Positions 1 through 9,241 of a stretch of DNA of 64,000 bases are shown here, in pieces; positions within the stretch are counted from its first letter, which is position 1, and each line of letters begins with the position of its first letter. Source of the stretch: Arcicella aquatica (GTDB lineage: Bacteria; Bacteroidota; Bacteroidia; Cytophagales; Spirosomataceae). Location: positions 1 through 64,000 of the forward strand of contig NZ_JAYFUL010000018.1 of the NCBI RefSeq assembly GCF_034928825.1, written 5' to 3'. The notes under the pieces are model-generated. The model did not search any database. It saw nothing but the letters and a program-made list of their open reading frames with translations, and was not told the origin of the DNA. Both the position numbers and the translations under genes were made by a program.

Positions 1-95
1 AAAGTGGGTAAAAGTATATCAAACTTCTCAATACTTAGAGAGGTCAAAGATTTAAATTGCCGTGGGTTGTTGCGAGCTTTTTCGTAGGCTGTCAT
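1..95 (-). pseudogene. Transposase N-terminus, cut by the window edge
   Basis: An ATG at 95 on the minus strand opens a frame that stays open to the window edge, giving 31 residues beginning MTAYEKARNNPRQFK and continuing LTSLSIEKFDILLPT. This resembles the N-terminal helix-turn-helix segment of DDE transposases of the IS4/IS5 kind, where a 'LTSLT.E.FE.LLP' pattern is common. Only the start of the gene is inside the window, so it is not possible to say whether the element is intact; the type 'pseudogene' here only means partial. The insertion-sequence end should lie between 96 and about 250, but I could not identify its inverted repeat. Family assignment is from memory of the motif. Confidence 0.5.
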
Positions 96-260
96 AGCTT
101 TTTGTACAAAGTTCGCACGTACACACGACAATATAAATAATTAGTATTCAAAATGTCTATTGGTCTTTCACTTATAAAATACGAGCAACGAAAATACTTT
201 GTATTCTTCTTAAACATTTATTGGTTTTAAAAAGCTTCAAATTTAATCCTCACAATCCCT

Positions 261-268
261 TACTTTTG
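261..268 (+). promoter_or_regulatory. -7 promoter box of mazG
   Basis: TACTTTTG matches the Bacteroidota -7 consensus TAnnTTTG and lies 18 bases before the mazG start codon, so the leader would be very short. No clear -33 TTTG is seen at the expected spacing. Bases 96-260 otherwise hold AT-rich DNA that probably includes the end of the insertion sequence. Confidence 0.45.
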
Positions 269-286
269 TATTCAAAAATATAGCAC

Positions 287-1093
287 ATGAATTTTGACAC
301 TTTATCAGCAACACGACAAAATCAATTAATAGCTTTCGACCGTATCCTTACTATTATGGACGAGCTCAGAGAGCAATGTCCTTGGGATAAAAAACAGACG
401 ATTGAATCTCTCAGACATCTAACGATTGAGGAAACTTATGAGCTTTCAGATGCCATTATTGAAGGCGATATGAAGGAAATTAAGAAGGAAATCGGAGATG
501 TGATGTTGCATTTGGTGTTTTATTCAAAAATTGCTTCAGAAACGAATACTTTTGATATTGCAGATGTGTTGAATGGACTTTGTGAAAAACTAATTCATCG
601 CCACCCACATATTTACGGGGATGTAAAGGTTGAAAACGAAGAACAGGTTAAGCAAAATTGGGAGGCTTTAAAGCTGAAAGAAGGGAATAAATCGGTGCTA
701 GAAGGTGTCCCAAAATCATTGCCATCCTTGGTAAAAGCCATGAGGATTCAGGAAAAAGCAAGGGGTGCGGGCTTTGATTGGGAAGAAAAACATCAAGTGT
801 GGGAAAAGGTAGAGGAGGAAATGGATGAATTCAAGAATGAATTTAATGTTATTGACAATCAAGCAATTAACATCGATAAAGCTGAAGCTGAATTTGGAGA
901 TTTACTTTTTTCTTTGGTAAATTACGCAAGGTTTATTAACATTAATGTAGAAACTGCTTTGGAGCGAACTAACAAAAAGTTTATCAAGCGTTTTCAACAT
1001 TTAGAATTAAGAGCAAAACAACAAGGCAAAGCCTTACAAGATATGACCTTAGCTGAAATGGATGTGTATTGGGAAGAAGCCAAACGCCTATAA
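287..1093 (+). CDS. mazG: Nucleoside triphosphate pyrophosphohydrolase MazG
   Basis: Hydrolyses nucleoside triphosphates to monophosphates and pyrophosphate, a cytosolic house-cleaning activity. At 268 aa it has the usual length of bacterial two-domain MazG. The first domain shows CPWDKKQT near residue 31 and the metal-binding pattern EETYELSDAI followed by EIGDVMLHL. The second shows EEEMDEF and EFGDLLFSLVNYAR near residues 180-225. The ATG at 287 follows a -7 box at 261-268 closely. A terminator hairpin lies about 50 bases after the stop, so the gene is probably monocistronic. Confidence 0.95.
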   Translation: MNFDTLSATRQNQLIAFDRILTIMDELREQCPWDKKQTIESLRHLTIEETYELSDAIIEGDMKEIKKEIGDVMLHLVFYSKIASETNTFDIADVLNGLCEKLIHRHPHIYGDVKVENEEQVKQNWEALKLKEGNKSVLEGVPKSLPSLVKAMRIQEKARGAGFDWEEKHQVWEKVEEEMDEFKNEFNVIDNQAINIDKAEAEFGDLLFSLVNYARFININVETALERTNKKFIKRFQHLELRAKQQGKALQDMTLAEMDVYWEEAKRL

Positions 1094-1141
1094 TCAGCGA
1101 AGGACGAAGAGTCAAAATTTAATTTTGAGAGTGAAACAAAC

Positions 1142-1172
1142 AAACCCGTCAGTCTTTGACCGACGGGTTTTT
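1142..1172 (+). terminator. Intrinsic terminator after mazG
   Basis: Arms AAACCCGTC (1142-1150) and GACGGGTTT (1162-1170) pair around an 11-base loop, and the stem is followed by TTG. Confidence 0.65.
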
Positions 1173-1179
1173 GATTGTT

Positions 1180-1260
1180 AACGTATATATACCTTTGTAA
1201 AACAATATGCTATCGCTATAAGTGTTTTTCATTTTTGGTCATCAACGTATATATACATTT
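1180..1260. repeat. Short direct repeat AACGTATATATAC
   Basis: AACGTATATATACCTTT at 1180-1196 recurs with one change at 1244-1260, 64 bases apart. Each copy contains the palindrome GTATATATAC. The second copy overlaps the stop codon of the fucosidase gene. The role is unknown. Confidence 0.5.
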
Positions 1261-2647
1261 ACAATACTCCTTCAATTTTATATACCCACGCATAGTCTGA
1301 AGGGTTTGTCGCAGGCGAAAGTGCTGGGGGGATAATGGTTAATTTATCTCCTTTAATACTTGTTTTTATAGCTCCCTTAAAACCTAACATTTGTACTTTG
1401 CCTATTTTAATGCCTGCTACTACAATGGGACTATCTTGCCATTTCGTAGCAATTACATACAAATCTTTTCCTTTGGCTGTAAAATACACTTTTGTGTCTT
1501 TATCGACCTTCGGGCTATTCGCCCATTTTCTAGTACCATAAATAGCATCTCCGTTTACTTTCAGCCATTTACCAATGTCACGCAAACGTTGTTGCATAAT
1601 TACGGGAATGGTACCGTCGGCAGCAGGGCCAATGTTTAATAACAAATTACCTCCACGTGCTACTTTATCTACCAAAATATGAATTAACTGTTCTGACGTA
1701 GAATAATCATCTAACATTTCATTTCTACTAAAGCCGAAAGATGAACCTATTCCTCTGCATTCCTCCCAAGGATGATTTATTTCCATACCTGTAGCGTTTT
1801 GGTCATGTACTAAATCATACTCTGTTGTATAAATCCCTCCGTGTTTGGCTCTTGTTTCTTTTCCCCAACGGTCGTTTACTACAATATCATTTTTGGCTGG
1901 CGATTCATTATATAGCCATGATAGAAATTCTGTACTTTTCCACGTTTCAGATGGATGATCCCACTCGCCATCTGTCCACAATACATCTGGTTTATAGCGA
2001 GTCACCAAATCTTTCATTTGCGGTATCATGTGGTCATCAACATATTTATTCACATTCGCTTTATAAAGCGGATTGAACCATTCGTACAATGAGTAATAAT
2101 AACCCATGCGCAAACCTTTATTACGGACAGACTTCATCAAATCTCCTGCTAAATCACGATGAGGATTCAAATCAACTGAATTCCAATTCCATGATTCTTT
2201 ACTTGGCCAAAGGGTATATCCTTCATGATGCTTCGACGTCAACACTACATATTTTGCTCCTGCATCTTCAAATACTTTTGCCCATTCGTTAGGGTCAAAA
2301 AGTTCGCATTTAAAATCCTTGGTAAAGTCTTGGTACTGAAAATCTTTACCATAAGTATTGTTATGAAACTTTGTGAAAGCCGCATAGCTTTTACGGTTTG
2401 GGTCAGATATTCCTTTCCAATACCATTCTGAATAACGGTCATAAATACCTACGCCATCTTTAGCAGTAGGTCCCCAAGCAGGTACTGAGAAAAGTCCCCA
2501 GTGAATAAAAATACCGAATTTAGCATCTTCAAACCAAGCAGGAACTGGTCTGGAATCGATGGATTCCCAATTGGCTTCATACTTTTTTTGGGCAAGTATG
2601 TTATTGGAAATCAGGGCGAATAAGCAAACGATTAATATTTTTTTCAT
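1259..2647 (-). CDS. Secreted alpha-L-fucosidase, family GH29
   Basis: Removes alpha-linked L-fucose from glycans by a retaining mechanism. The preferred start at 2647 gives MKKILIVCLFALISNNILAQ, a signal peptide ending at LAQ; an upstream in-frame start at 2692 would only add unlike residues before it. The mature protein (462 aa with signal) has the GH29 opening with WFEDAKFGIFIHWG near residue 38 and KYVVLTSKHHEGYTLW. The segment DVLWTDGEW near residue 225 probably holds the Asp nucleophile. The C-terminal third is the usual beta-sandwich. It is followed, in transcript order upstream, by a GH16 gene 63 bases away on the same strand, suggesting a small polysaccharide-use operon. Fucosidase activity on a particular glycan is not shown by sequence. 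Confidence 0.93.
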   Translation of the reverse strand: MKKILIVCLFALISNNILAQKKYEANWESIDSRPVPAWFEDAKFGIFIHWGLFSVPAWGPTAKDGVGIYDRYSEWYWKGISDPNRKSYAAFTKFHNNTYGKDFQYQDFTKDFKCELFDPNEWAKVFEDAGAKYVVLTSKHHEGYTLWPSKESWNWNSVDLNPHRDLAGDLMKSVRNKGLRMGYYYSLYEWFNPLYKANVNKYVDDHMIPQMKDLVTRYKPDVLWTDGEWDHPSETWKSTEFLSWLYNESPAKNDIVVNDRWGKETRAKHGGIYTTEYDLVHDQNATGMEINHPWEECRGIGSSFGFSRNEMLDDYSTSEQLIHILVDKVARGGNLLLNIGPAADGTIPVIMQQRLRDIGKWLKVNGDAIYGTRKWANSPKVDKDTKVYFTAKGKDLYVIATKWQDSPIVVAGIKIGKVQMLGFKGAIKTSIKGDKLTIIPPALSPATNPSDYAWVYKIEGVL

Positions 2648-2710
2648 AATTACGGTTGAGTAAGTTTTAGTTTTTACAATTGCTAAAGCCAAATGTTATT
2701 AAAAAATACC

Positions 2711-3574
2711 CTATTTCTTCAAAGCATAAATACGCACATAATCTACTTCCATGCGTTGCGGGAAAACACTTTCATCAACCCCTTTTACTCCTCCCCAATT
2801 TCCACCAACCGCTAGGTTGAGTAGTAGATGGAATTTTTTATCGAATGGATATTCTGCAAAACCTTTCCCAGTATTCTCAAAAGTAAAATATAGCTTAGCG
2901 TCTATGTACATTTCTATTTTATTGGGCGTCCAATCTAGCCTATACTCATGAAAAGCCTTATCGAAATCATCCACCATCATATTGGTTGTTACCTGTGTGC
3001 CAATTACATGGTTAAATGATTTTGTATGTATCGAGGCGTGTACTCTACCTGGGTCATAACCAACGTGTTCCATAATGTCTATTTCACCATTATCAGGCCA
3101 ATACTTATCACTATAACTTTGCTCGGTTGCCAACATCCAAATAGCAGGCCAAGTACCCCTTCCTGCCGGTAGCTTGGCTTTGATTTCAAAACGACCATAT
3201 AAAAAATCGCCCTTGCCTTTTGTTACTAATCGAGCAGAGGTATAACTATTGCCATTAAAGTTTTCTTTGATAGCTTCAATGACTAGCTTTCCATTTTCTA
3301 CCCTAGCATTTTTAAGGTTTTCTTTGGTATAATATTCTAGTTCATTGTTGCCCCAACCGCTACCTCCTACGTCATAATTCCACTTTTTGCTATCGGGCAA
3401 TCCATCTTTATCAAATTCATCTGCCCAAATTGGCGTACTTTCGAACTCGTAAACAATTGGGGCTGTTGGTGCGGGGGTGACAGGGGTGGGTACTTGTGCT
3501 ACCGTGCTTTCTTTGGAACAAGCAGACACTATTATCAAAATACTGATAACAGAGTATAACGTTAATTTATTCAT
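2711..3574 (-). CDS. GH16 endo-beta-glucanase lipoprotein
   Basis: Probable laminarinase-type endo-beta-1,3(4)-glucanase. The 287-aa product begins with a lipoprotein signal whose lipobox ends VSAC (Cys19), so it should be membrane-anchored after export. A proline-rich linker of about 20 residues precedes the catalytic domain. The GH16 signature GEIDIMEHVG near residue 165 carries the Glu nucleophile, the helper Asp and the acid/base Glu. WPAIWML and LLLNLAVGGNWGG are also typical. It lies 63 bases upstream of the GH29 gene, same strand. Substrate (beta-1,3 glucan or another GH16 substrate such as agarose) is inferred from similarity to laminarinases only. Confidence 0.92.
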   Translation of the reverse strand: MNKLTLYSVISILIIVSACSKESTVAQVPTPVTPAPTAPIVYEFESTPIWADEFDKDGLPDSKKWNYDVGGSGWGNNELEYYTKENLKNARVENGKLVIEAIKENFNGNSYTSARLVTKGKGDFLYGRFEIKAKLPAGRGTWPAIWMLATEQSYSDKYWPDNGEIDIMEHVGYDPGRVHASIHTKSFNHVIGTQVTTNMMVDDFDKAFHEYRLDWTPNKIEMYIDAKLYFTFENTGKGFAEYPFDKKFHLLLNLAVGGNWGGVKGVDESVFPQRMEVDYVRIYALKK

Positions 3575-3749
3575 GAATTGAGTGTTTTTGATTTTATGAA
3601 GTTAATTTACTGATAAACTATCACATTACTATATGTGTTTGTTTTGTATGGCTATCTTTTGTAGGTGCTTTTTTGTAATTTTATAAATACTTTTTAAAGA
3701 GCATTACTCTTAAAAACTTCATCTAAAATCGTATTATCCTAAATAATAT

Positions 3750-5780
3750 ATGGACTTCAAACTTGTTTCAGAGTATAAACCTACTGGTGACCAACCCCAA
3801 GCTATTGCGAAATTGGTAGAAGGGGTTCAAAATGGCGAACAATCTCAAACATTGCTCGGTGTGACGGGCTCAGGTAAGACATTTACTGTGGCTAATATGA
3901 TTACACAGTTGAATCGTCCTACCTTGATTTTGAGTCATAACAAAACGTTAGCCGCACAGCTTTATGGAGAATTCAAACAGTTTTTTCCAGAAAATGCGGT
4001 TGAATATTTTGTCTCTTACTACGACTATTACCAGCCCGAAGCCTTTATTGCTTCTACCAATACTTATATTGAAAAAGACCTTGCCATCAATGAGGAAATT
4101 GATAAACTTCGTTTGGCAACTACTTCTGCCTTGATGTCAGGTCGTAGAGATGTTATTGTTATCGCTTCGGTTTCTTGTATTTATGGTATGGGGAATCCAG
4201 AAGAGTATCGCAAAAGTATTCTTCGTTTTGGTGTGGGTGAAATCATCTCTCGTAATCAGTTTCTGTATCGCTTGGTAGAAATCCTGTACGCCCGCACTGA
4301 GGTAGAATTTACACGGGGTACTTTCAGGGTAAAAGGCGATACCGTTGATATTTGTTTGCCTTATGCTGATTTTGGCTATCGAATTATTTTCTTTGGTGAT
4401 GAAATAGAGGCTATTCAACGCATCAATCCACAAACGGGCAAGAAGATTTCGGACGAAAAAATGATTGCTATTTTCCCTGCCAATCTTTTTGTGACTGGGA
4501 GGGATGTCTTGATGAATGCCATCAATTATATCCAAGATGACTTGGTATCACAAATCAAGTTTTTTGAAAGTGAAAGTCGAATGCAAGAAGCTGAACGCAT
4601 TAAACAAAGAACAGAGTTTGATTTAGAAATGATGCGAGAATTAGGGTATTGCTCTGGTATCGAAAATTATTCTCGTTATTTCGACCAACGCAAACCTGGG
4701 CAAAGACCATTCTGTCTCTTAGATTTCTTTGCAGATGATTTCTTATTGGTCGTTGATGAAAGCCATGCTACCATGCCACAAATCAGGGCTATGTGGGGTG
4801 GTGACCGTTCTAGAAAAGAGGCTTTGGTAGATTATGGTTTCCGTTTGCCTTCGGCGATGGATAACCGTCCGCTTACTTTCCAAGAATTTGAGAATATCAC
4901 GGGACAAACCATATTTGTATCGGCAACACCTGCCGACTATGAATTAAGGCGTTCGGAAGGGGTAGTGGTAGAACAAATTATTCGTCCGACAGGATTACTT
5001 GACCCAGAAATAGAAGTACGCCCAAGCTTGAACCAGATTGATGATTTACTAGAGGAAATTTATATCAGGATAGAGCGTGAACAAAGGGTTTTAGTAACGA
5101 CACTGACCAAAAGAATGGCGGAGGAGTTATCTAAATATTTGGATAAAGTAGGCGTAAAATGTCGTTACATTCACTCTGAAATCAAAACTTTAGAGCGTGT
5201 TGAAATTCTTAGAGAATTGAGAATGGGTGTGTTTGATGTCTTAGTTGGGGTAAACCTGTTGCGTGAAGGGTTAGACTTACCAGAAGTATCTTTAGTAGCC
5301 ATTATGGATGCTGATAAAGAGGGTTTCTTACGCGATATTCGCTCATTAATACAAACGATAGGTCGTGCGGCTAGAAATGACCAAGGCAAAGTATTAATGT
5401 ATGCCGACCGTATTACAGGCTCAATGGAAAAAGCCATTGACGAAACCAATCGTAGAAGAACCATTCAGATGGAATACAATGCTGTACATGGCATTACACC
5501 AAAAACCATCTTGAAGTCGAAAGAGAAAATCATGGAGCAAACTTCTATTGCTGATGTAATGGGTAAATCTACCAAGAAAACCAATTATTATGAAGAATCT
5601 AAAGAAGTAGCCATGGCCGCCGACCCTGTAATGGCGTATATGAGCAAAGATGAATTACAAAAGCAGTTAAAGAAAGTAACATCAGATATGGAAAAAGCTG
5701 CCAAGGAACTAGATTTCGTTATCGCAGCCAAACTGCGTGATGAAATGCTGGGTTTGAAAAAGATGATTGCGGAGAAGTAG
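3750..5780 (+). CDS. uvrB: Excinuclease ABC subunit UvrB
   Basis: Damage-verifying helicase of nucleotide excision repair, acting with UvrA and UvrC in the cytosol. The 676-aa length is normal. Visible motifs are Walker A GVTGSGKT near residue 38, the beta-hairpin stretch with SYYDYYQPEAFI near 90, DESHATMPQ near 332, the helicase segment GVNLLREGLDLPEVSLVA near 500 and QTIGRAARN near 535. The C-terminal UVR motif for UvrC contact is in residues 635-670. It stands alone in its strand context. About 215 bases follow before the next gene, with a 40-bp palindrome. Confidence 0.98.
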   Translation: MDFKLVSEYKPTGDQPQAIAKLVEGVQNGEQSQTLLGVTGSGKTFTVANMITQLNRPTLILSHNKTLAAQLYGEFKQFFPENAVEYFVSYYDYYQPEAFIASTNTYIEKDLAINEEIDKLRLATTSALMSGRRDVIVIASVSCIYGMGNPEEYRKSILRFGVGEIISRNQFLYRLVEILYARTEVEFTRGTFRVKGDTVDICLPYADFGYRIIFFGDEIEAIQRINPQTGKKISDEKMIAIFPANLFVTGRDVLMNAINYIQDDLVSQIKFFESESRMQEAERIKQRTEFDLEMMRELGYCSGIENYSRYFDQRKPGQRPFCLLDFFADDFLLVVDESHATMPQIRAMWGGDRSRKEALVDYGFRLPSAMDNRPLTFQEFENITGQTIFVSATPADYELRRSEGVVVEQIIRPTGLLDPEIEVRPSLNQIDDLLEEIYIRIEREQRVLVTTLTKRMAEELSKYLDKVGVKCRYIHSEIKTLERVEILRELRMGVFDVLVGVNLLREGLDLPEVSLVAIMDADKEGFLRDIRSLIQTIGRAARNDQGKVLMYADRITGSMEKAIDETNRRRTIQMEYNAVHGITPKTILKSKEKIMEQTSIADVMGKSTKKTNYYEESKEVAMAADPVMAYMSKDELQKQLKKVTSDMEKAAKELDFVIAAKLRDEMLGLKKMIAEK

Positions 5781-5890
5781 TCTGCTTTAAGCTTAGAATG
5801 ATTAATTTGAGAAGAATAAAAGTTAATTGCAATAGGTTAAAGAAGTGTCTTTTCTTTAAAATTTAATCTAACACGATAATAAATGTCCCC

Positions 5891-5930
5891 TTACTATTAG
5901 GATGCGACTTAAGTCGCACCCTAATAGTAA
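5891..5930. repeat. 40-bp loopless palindrome with GACTTAAGTC centre
   Basis: TTACTATTAGGATGCGACTT is followed directly by its near-perfect reverse complement, with one mismatch in 20 pairs. The centre GACTTAAGTC is the same as that of the 62-bp palindrome at 18613-18674, so the two belong to one dispersed family. It lies 111 bases after uvrB and could also act as a terminator. Confidence 0.7.
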
Positions 5931-5995
5931 ATATTGTTTTTGATACCAAAAGGCATAATTTTTAAACATATTCCATCATCAACCAAAACTAAATC

Positions 5996-7426
5996 ATGAA
6001 AAAATCCTTACCTCTTTTAATTATTTGTTTGTTGCTCTGTCGTTTGGGCTTTGCTCAGCAAGAAATCATTGATGAACTCAATCAGAAGTATAAACAATAC
6101 ACGGCTATTTCTGATAAAATCTGGCAATTAGCTGAACCTGGATATTTAGAGGATAAAACATCTGAATTATTAATCACAGAGTTAACCAATGCAGGCTTCC
6201 AAGTGAAAAGAGGCGTTGGAGAAATGAAAACAGCTTTTGTAGCTACTTATGGTTCGGGCTATCCTACTATTGGAATTTTGGCAGAAATGGATGCGCTCCC
6301 AGGTTTATCGCAGGAAGCTGTCCCTTTCAGAAAAGCAAAATATGTAAATGCTTATGGACATGGTTGTGGGCATAATCTTTTTGGCGTAGGTTCGGTTGCA
6401 GCGGCAATTGCCACCAAAAACTGGATGGAAAAAGCCAAAATCAAAGGCACGATTCGCCTAATAGGTACACCTGCCGAAGAAGGTGCTGGCGGAGGAAAAA
6501 CTTATTTGGTAAAAGAAGGTGTATTTAAAGATATTGATGCTGTATTGCATTGGCATCCGGGTGATAATAATAATGCAAGTCCAAATTCGTCTTTGGCTTA
6601 CAGGGTAGCCAATTTTAGTTTTTCTGGTTTAGCGGCACACGCTTCGGCTAGTCCCGAGAAAGGGCGTTCTGCACTGGATGCTGTAGAAGCCATGAACTAT
6701 ATGGTAAACATGATGCGTGAGCATATTTCACCAGAAACAAGGATTCATTATGTCATCAAAAACGGTGGACTTACGTCAAATATTGTCCCAGATTATGCCA
6801 TGGTAGAATATACGGTTAGAAATCCATCAGCTCAAGGACTAGAAGAAGTATGGAAGAGGGTGATGAAAACTGCTGAAGCAGCCGCTTTGGGTACAGAAAC
6901 CAAGATGACTTTTGAGGTATTAGCAGGCTTATACAATTTATTGCCTAATGATGTGTTAGCGAAAGAGATGCAAAAAAGTTTAGAAAAGGTAGGTGGCGTA
7001 AAATACACTCCTGAGGAAACAGACTTTGCTGAAAAGATACGTTTAACCGTTAATTCACAAAGCCTTGCACCACTAAAGGAGGCTCAAGAAGTTAGACCTT
7101 ACACCTCGGGTTTATCTTTCCCTGCTTCAACAGATGTGGGCGATGTTAGTTGGGTAACGCCTACGGCGGGTTTATCAACCGCTACATGGGTAACAGGCAT
7201 ACCTGCACACAGTTGGCAGGCGGTAGCTTGCAATGGCATGAGTATTGGTCACAAAGGCATGATTAACGCCGCAGAGACAATAGCCCTTACAGCACAAAAT
7301 CTATTCAAAGACACAAAGCTGATAGAAGAGTCAAAAGAAGAGTTATATAAAAGACGTGGCAGTAAAATATTTGAATATAAATCATTGGCAGGGGATAGGC
7401 AACCTCCGCTGGATTATAGAAAATAA
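5996..7426 (+). CDS. Exported M20 family amidohydrolase (AbgB-like)
   Basis: Zinc-dependent aminoacylase/amidohydrolase of peptidase family M20D. The closest known type is AbgB, the p-aminobenzoyl-glutamate hydrolase B subunit, which has about the same length (476 aa here). The N-terminal 20 residues MKKSLPLLIICLLLCRLGFA form a signal peptide, so the enzyme should be exported. Metal-site segments are LAEMDALPGL, YGHGCGHNLFGVGS, GTPAEEGAGGGK and HWHPGD. The lid or dimerisation domain follows at about residues 205-320. No AbgA partner is adjacent. The substrate cannot be told from the sequence; acyl-amino acids or dipeptides are possible. Confidence 0.85.
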   Translation: MKKSLPLLIICLLLCRLGFAQQEIIDELNQKYKQYTAISDKIWQLAEPGYLEDKTSELLITELTNAGFQVKRGVGEMKTAFVATYGSGYPTIGILAEMDALPGLSQEAVPFRKAKYVNAYGHGCGHNLFGVGSVAAAIATKNWMEKAKIKGTIRLIGTPAEEGAGGGKTYLVKEGVFKDIDAVLHWHPGDNNNASPNSSLAYRVANFSFSGLAAHASASPEKGRSALDAVEAMNYMVNMMREHISPETRIHYVIKNGGLTSNIVPDYAMVEYTVRNPSAQGLEEVWKRVMKTAEAAALGTETKMTFEVLAGLYNLLPNDVLAKEMQKSLEKVGGVKYTPEETDFAEKIRLTVNSQSLAPLKEAQEVRPYTSGLSFPASTDVGDVSWVTPTAGLSTATWVTGIPAHSWQAVACNGMSIGHKGMINAAETIALTAQNLFKDTKLIEESKEELYKRRGSKIFEYKSLAGDRQPPLDYRK

Positions 7427-7539
7427 GGAGAAATAGACAAATGATTATTAAATTTGTAAGCAATTTAACTGATAAACGTGAGGTTGATTGCTAAAATTTG
7501 AAAGTTTATTCTAAATAAAACCTTAGCTTTTGTTATAAT

Positions 7540-8085
7540 ATGTCAAAAAAGAACTTGCCTCAGGAGGTATATGGTAAAAAATACCTTGTCAAAAACGGCA
7601 GAAAATTGCCGATTTACAAATCTTTAATCAGTGTTAACGATGGATTAGTTTCTATTATCGTTGTCAGAAGATTACCTAATGGAAACTTTGTGGTAGGCAA
7701 TTTTTTGATTGATAGATTTTGTTTAGGGTTAAAAAGTACCTCTTATAAAGTTGACTTATCCATGTCAGATTATACTGATTTTATTGATGAAATCAGTTTT
7801 AATTTAGGGCTATTACAAGAATGTACTTATGCAACGGCTCATAACTGGATTTATGGAGGCATTGCTTATGCTGAAGATTTGGGTTTCAAGCCAGACAGCG
7901 ATTTTAATATCTCTAAATATATTTTAGAGGACGATACCGAAGACATTGAATTAATAGAATTTGAATTTGGGCGTAATGGCAAACCTTATTTTTTCCAAGG
8001 GCCTTATGATAATGCAAGAAGTGTGTTAGAAACCCTTCGTAAAAGTGTTGGAGAAGGCAATTTTGAATATGCTACAATGTATTAA
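7540..8085 (+). CDS. Conserved hypothetical protein, 181 aa
   Basis: I do not recognise a family. The product is soluble, with no signal peptide or membrane segment. It starts with a lysine-rich N-terminus, then a segment IPIYKSLISV-like beta region (LPIYKSLISVNDGLVSIIVV), a central helical part with TAHNWIYGGIAYAEDLGF, and an acidic stretch YILEDDTEDIELIEFEFG. The C-terminus GPYDNARSVLETLRKSVG suggests a helix. A -7-like box (TAGCTTTTG, one base too long) lies about 10 bases upstream of the ATG. It precedes the ArsC-like gene by 43 bases on the same strand, so co-transcription is possible. Confidence 0.75.
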   Translation: MSKKNLPQEVYGKKYLVKNGRKLPIYKSLISVNDGLVSIIVVRRLPNGNFVVGNFLIDRFCLGLKSTSYKVDLSMSDYTDFIDEISFNLGLLQECTYATAHNWIYGGIAYAEDLGFKPDSDFNISKYILEDDTEDIELIEFEFGRNGKPYFFQGPYDNARSVLETLRKSVGEGNFEYATMY

Positions 8086-8128
8086 AAAATCACTCCCTCA
8101 CAATTCACTCAATCACCATTAAAAAAAT

Positions 8129-8470
8129 ATGTACAAAATTTACGGTATCGCCAACTGTGATACAATGAAAAAAGCCATGACTTGGCTAAAAGAAAATGAT
8201 ATTCCTTTCGAGTTTCATAATTATAAAAAAGATGGGCTTACTAAAGAGAAAGTGGAGGAATGGCTTATACAAAAACCTTGGGATGTATTAGTTAACCGTG
8301 CAGGGACTACTTGGAAAAAATTAAGTGACGAAGAAAAGGCAACCGATGCCCAAACAGCTACTGCATTAATGTTAGAGAAAACTTCAATCATTAAACGCCC
8401 TATTATAGAAGCCGACAATATTGTTGTTATGGGCTTTAATGCAGATACTTATCAAGAAATTTTCAAATAG
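8129..8470 (+). CDS. ArsC/Spx family thioredoxin-fold protein (YffB-like)
   Basis: A 113-aa thioredoxin-fold protein of the ArsC family. The N-terminal segment YGIANCDTMKKAMTWL places one Cys in the position of the arsenate reductase active site but lacks the CxxS/R pattern of plasmid ArsC, which fits the YffB/Spx side of the family. The substrate is therefore uncertain; YffB proteins are suggested to be glutathione-dependent thiol reductases. RPIIEADN near residue 90 is the usual conserved Arg-Pro segment. The next gene starts one base after this stop, an operon arrangement. Confidence 0.85.
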   Translation: MYKIYGIANCDTMKKAMTWLKENDIPFEFHNYKKDGLTKEKVEEWLIQKPWDVLVNRAGTTWKKLSDEEKATDAQTATALMLEKTSIIKRPIIEADNIVVMGFNADTYQEIFK

Positions 8471-8471
8471 A

Positions 8472-8966
8472 ATGGCACTCCTCTCAGAAGAATCTCCTTT
8501 AAACGCGTTAATGAACAACTTTGTCCAAGCTGGAGAAGTCGTTTATATAGGCGTTCGCCCAGCCTCTCGTCAGCCTGTAATAGGAGTGGAACAAACGATG
8601 GCTCGTATCGGAACGGGTCTTGATGGCGACCGCTACAAAGGTAATGCGGATAGCAAAAGACAAGTAACGTTGATTCAAGCAGAACATTTGCAGGCGATAG
8701 CCTCTTTTTTAGGAAAATCCGAGATTGACCCTGCTTTAGTCCGCAGAAATATTGTTGTAAAAGGCATTAATCTATTGGCTTTAAAAGAAAAAAGATTCAA
8801 AATTGGAGAGGCTATTTTGGAAATGACTGGACTGTGTCATCCTTGCAGTAGGATGGAAAATATACTTGGCGAAGGCGGCTATAATGCCATGCTTGGGCAC
8901 GGTGGTATTACTTGCAAAGTGATTGAAGAAGGCAATATTAAACTGGGTGATATCATAGTGGCATAG
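8472..8966 (+). CDS. MOSC domain protein
   Basis: MOSC domains (molybdenum cofactor sulfurase C-terminal) bind metal-sulfur species, often with Moco or pyridoxal chemistry. This 164-aa form is close to the stand-alone YiiM type. It has VGVRP-like opening VYIGVRPASRQPV, GLDGDRYKG, QVTLIQAEHL and the conserved cysteine segment TGLCHPCSRME near residue 125. The start at 8472 leaves one base between it and the preceding stop; a longer frame from 8421 would overlap the ArsC gene by 50 bases and adds unrelated residues. It may serve molybdoenzymes such as the nitrate reductase at 21092, but that is only a thought. Confidence 0.88.
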   Translation: MALLSEESPLNALMNNFVQAGEVVYIGVRPASRQPVIGVEQTMARIGTGLDGDRYKGNADSKRQVTLIQAEHLQAIASFLGKSEIDPALVRRNIVVKGINLLALKEKRFKIGEAILEMTGLCHPCSRMENILGEGGYNAMLGHGGITCKVIEEGNIKLGDIIVA

Positions 8967-9045
8967 CTAAGGCTAAAAAGACAAAGTTCTTTTTATAGGA
9001 GGCTATCACGCTTTTTAGGAAATTACATTTTTCTTATAATATACA

Positions 9046-9084
9046 AAAGCCCTTATAGTAATGAGATATTACTATAAGGGCTTT
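9046..9084 (+). terminator. Strong bidirectional-type terminator hairpin
   Basis: Perfect 17-bp arms (9046-9062 and 9068-9084) surround the loop GAGAT, with GC-rich middle AGCCC/GGGCT. It lies 80 bases after the MOSC stop and separates that operon from the receptor transcript. Confidence 0.8.
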
Positions 9085-9205
9085 ATTATGCTCTAAAGTG
9101 CTAAAAAATCAACATTTTAAGCACATTGAACATCATTGAGACAGGGAATTATATATAATTTTTCAATTATCTACTAAATCGATAGGATATATTATTTCTA
9201 TATAT

Positions 9206-9213
9206 TAAATTTG
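9206..9213 (+). promoter_or_regulatory. -7 promoter box of the receptor transcript
   Basis: TAAATTTG fits TAnnTTTG exactly. Transcription would start near 9220, about 20 bases before the ATG of the short leader ORF at 9242. No good -33 element is seen. Confidence 0.45.
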
Positions 9214-9241
9214 AAACCAAATCATATAAAACCTCCCATTT

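Noticed and set aside
4137..4535. 132-codon minus-strand frame inside uvrB
   Set aside because: uvrB is intact here and highly conserved; shadow only.
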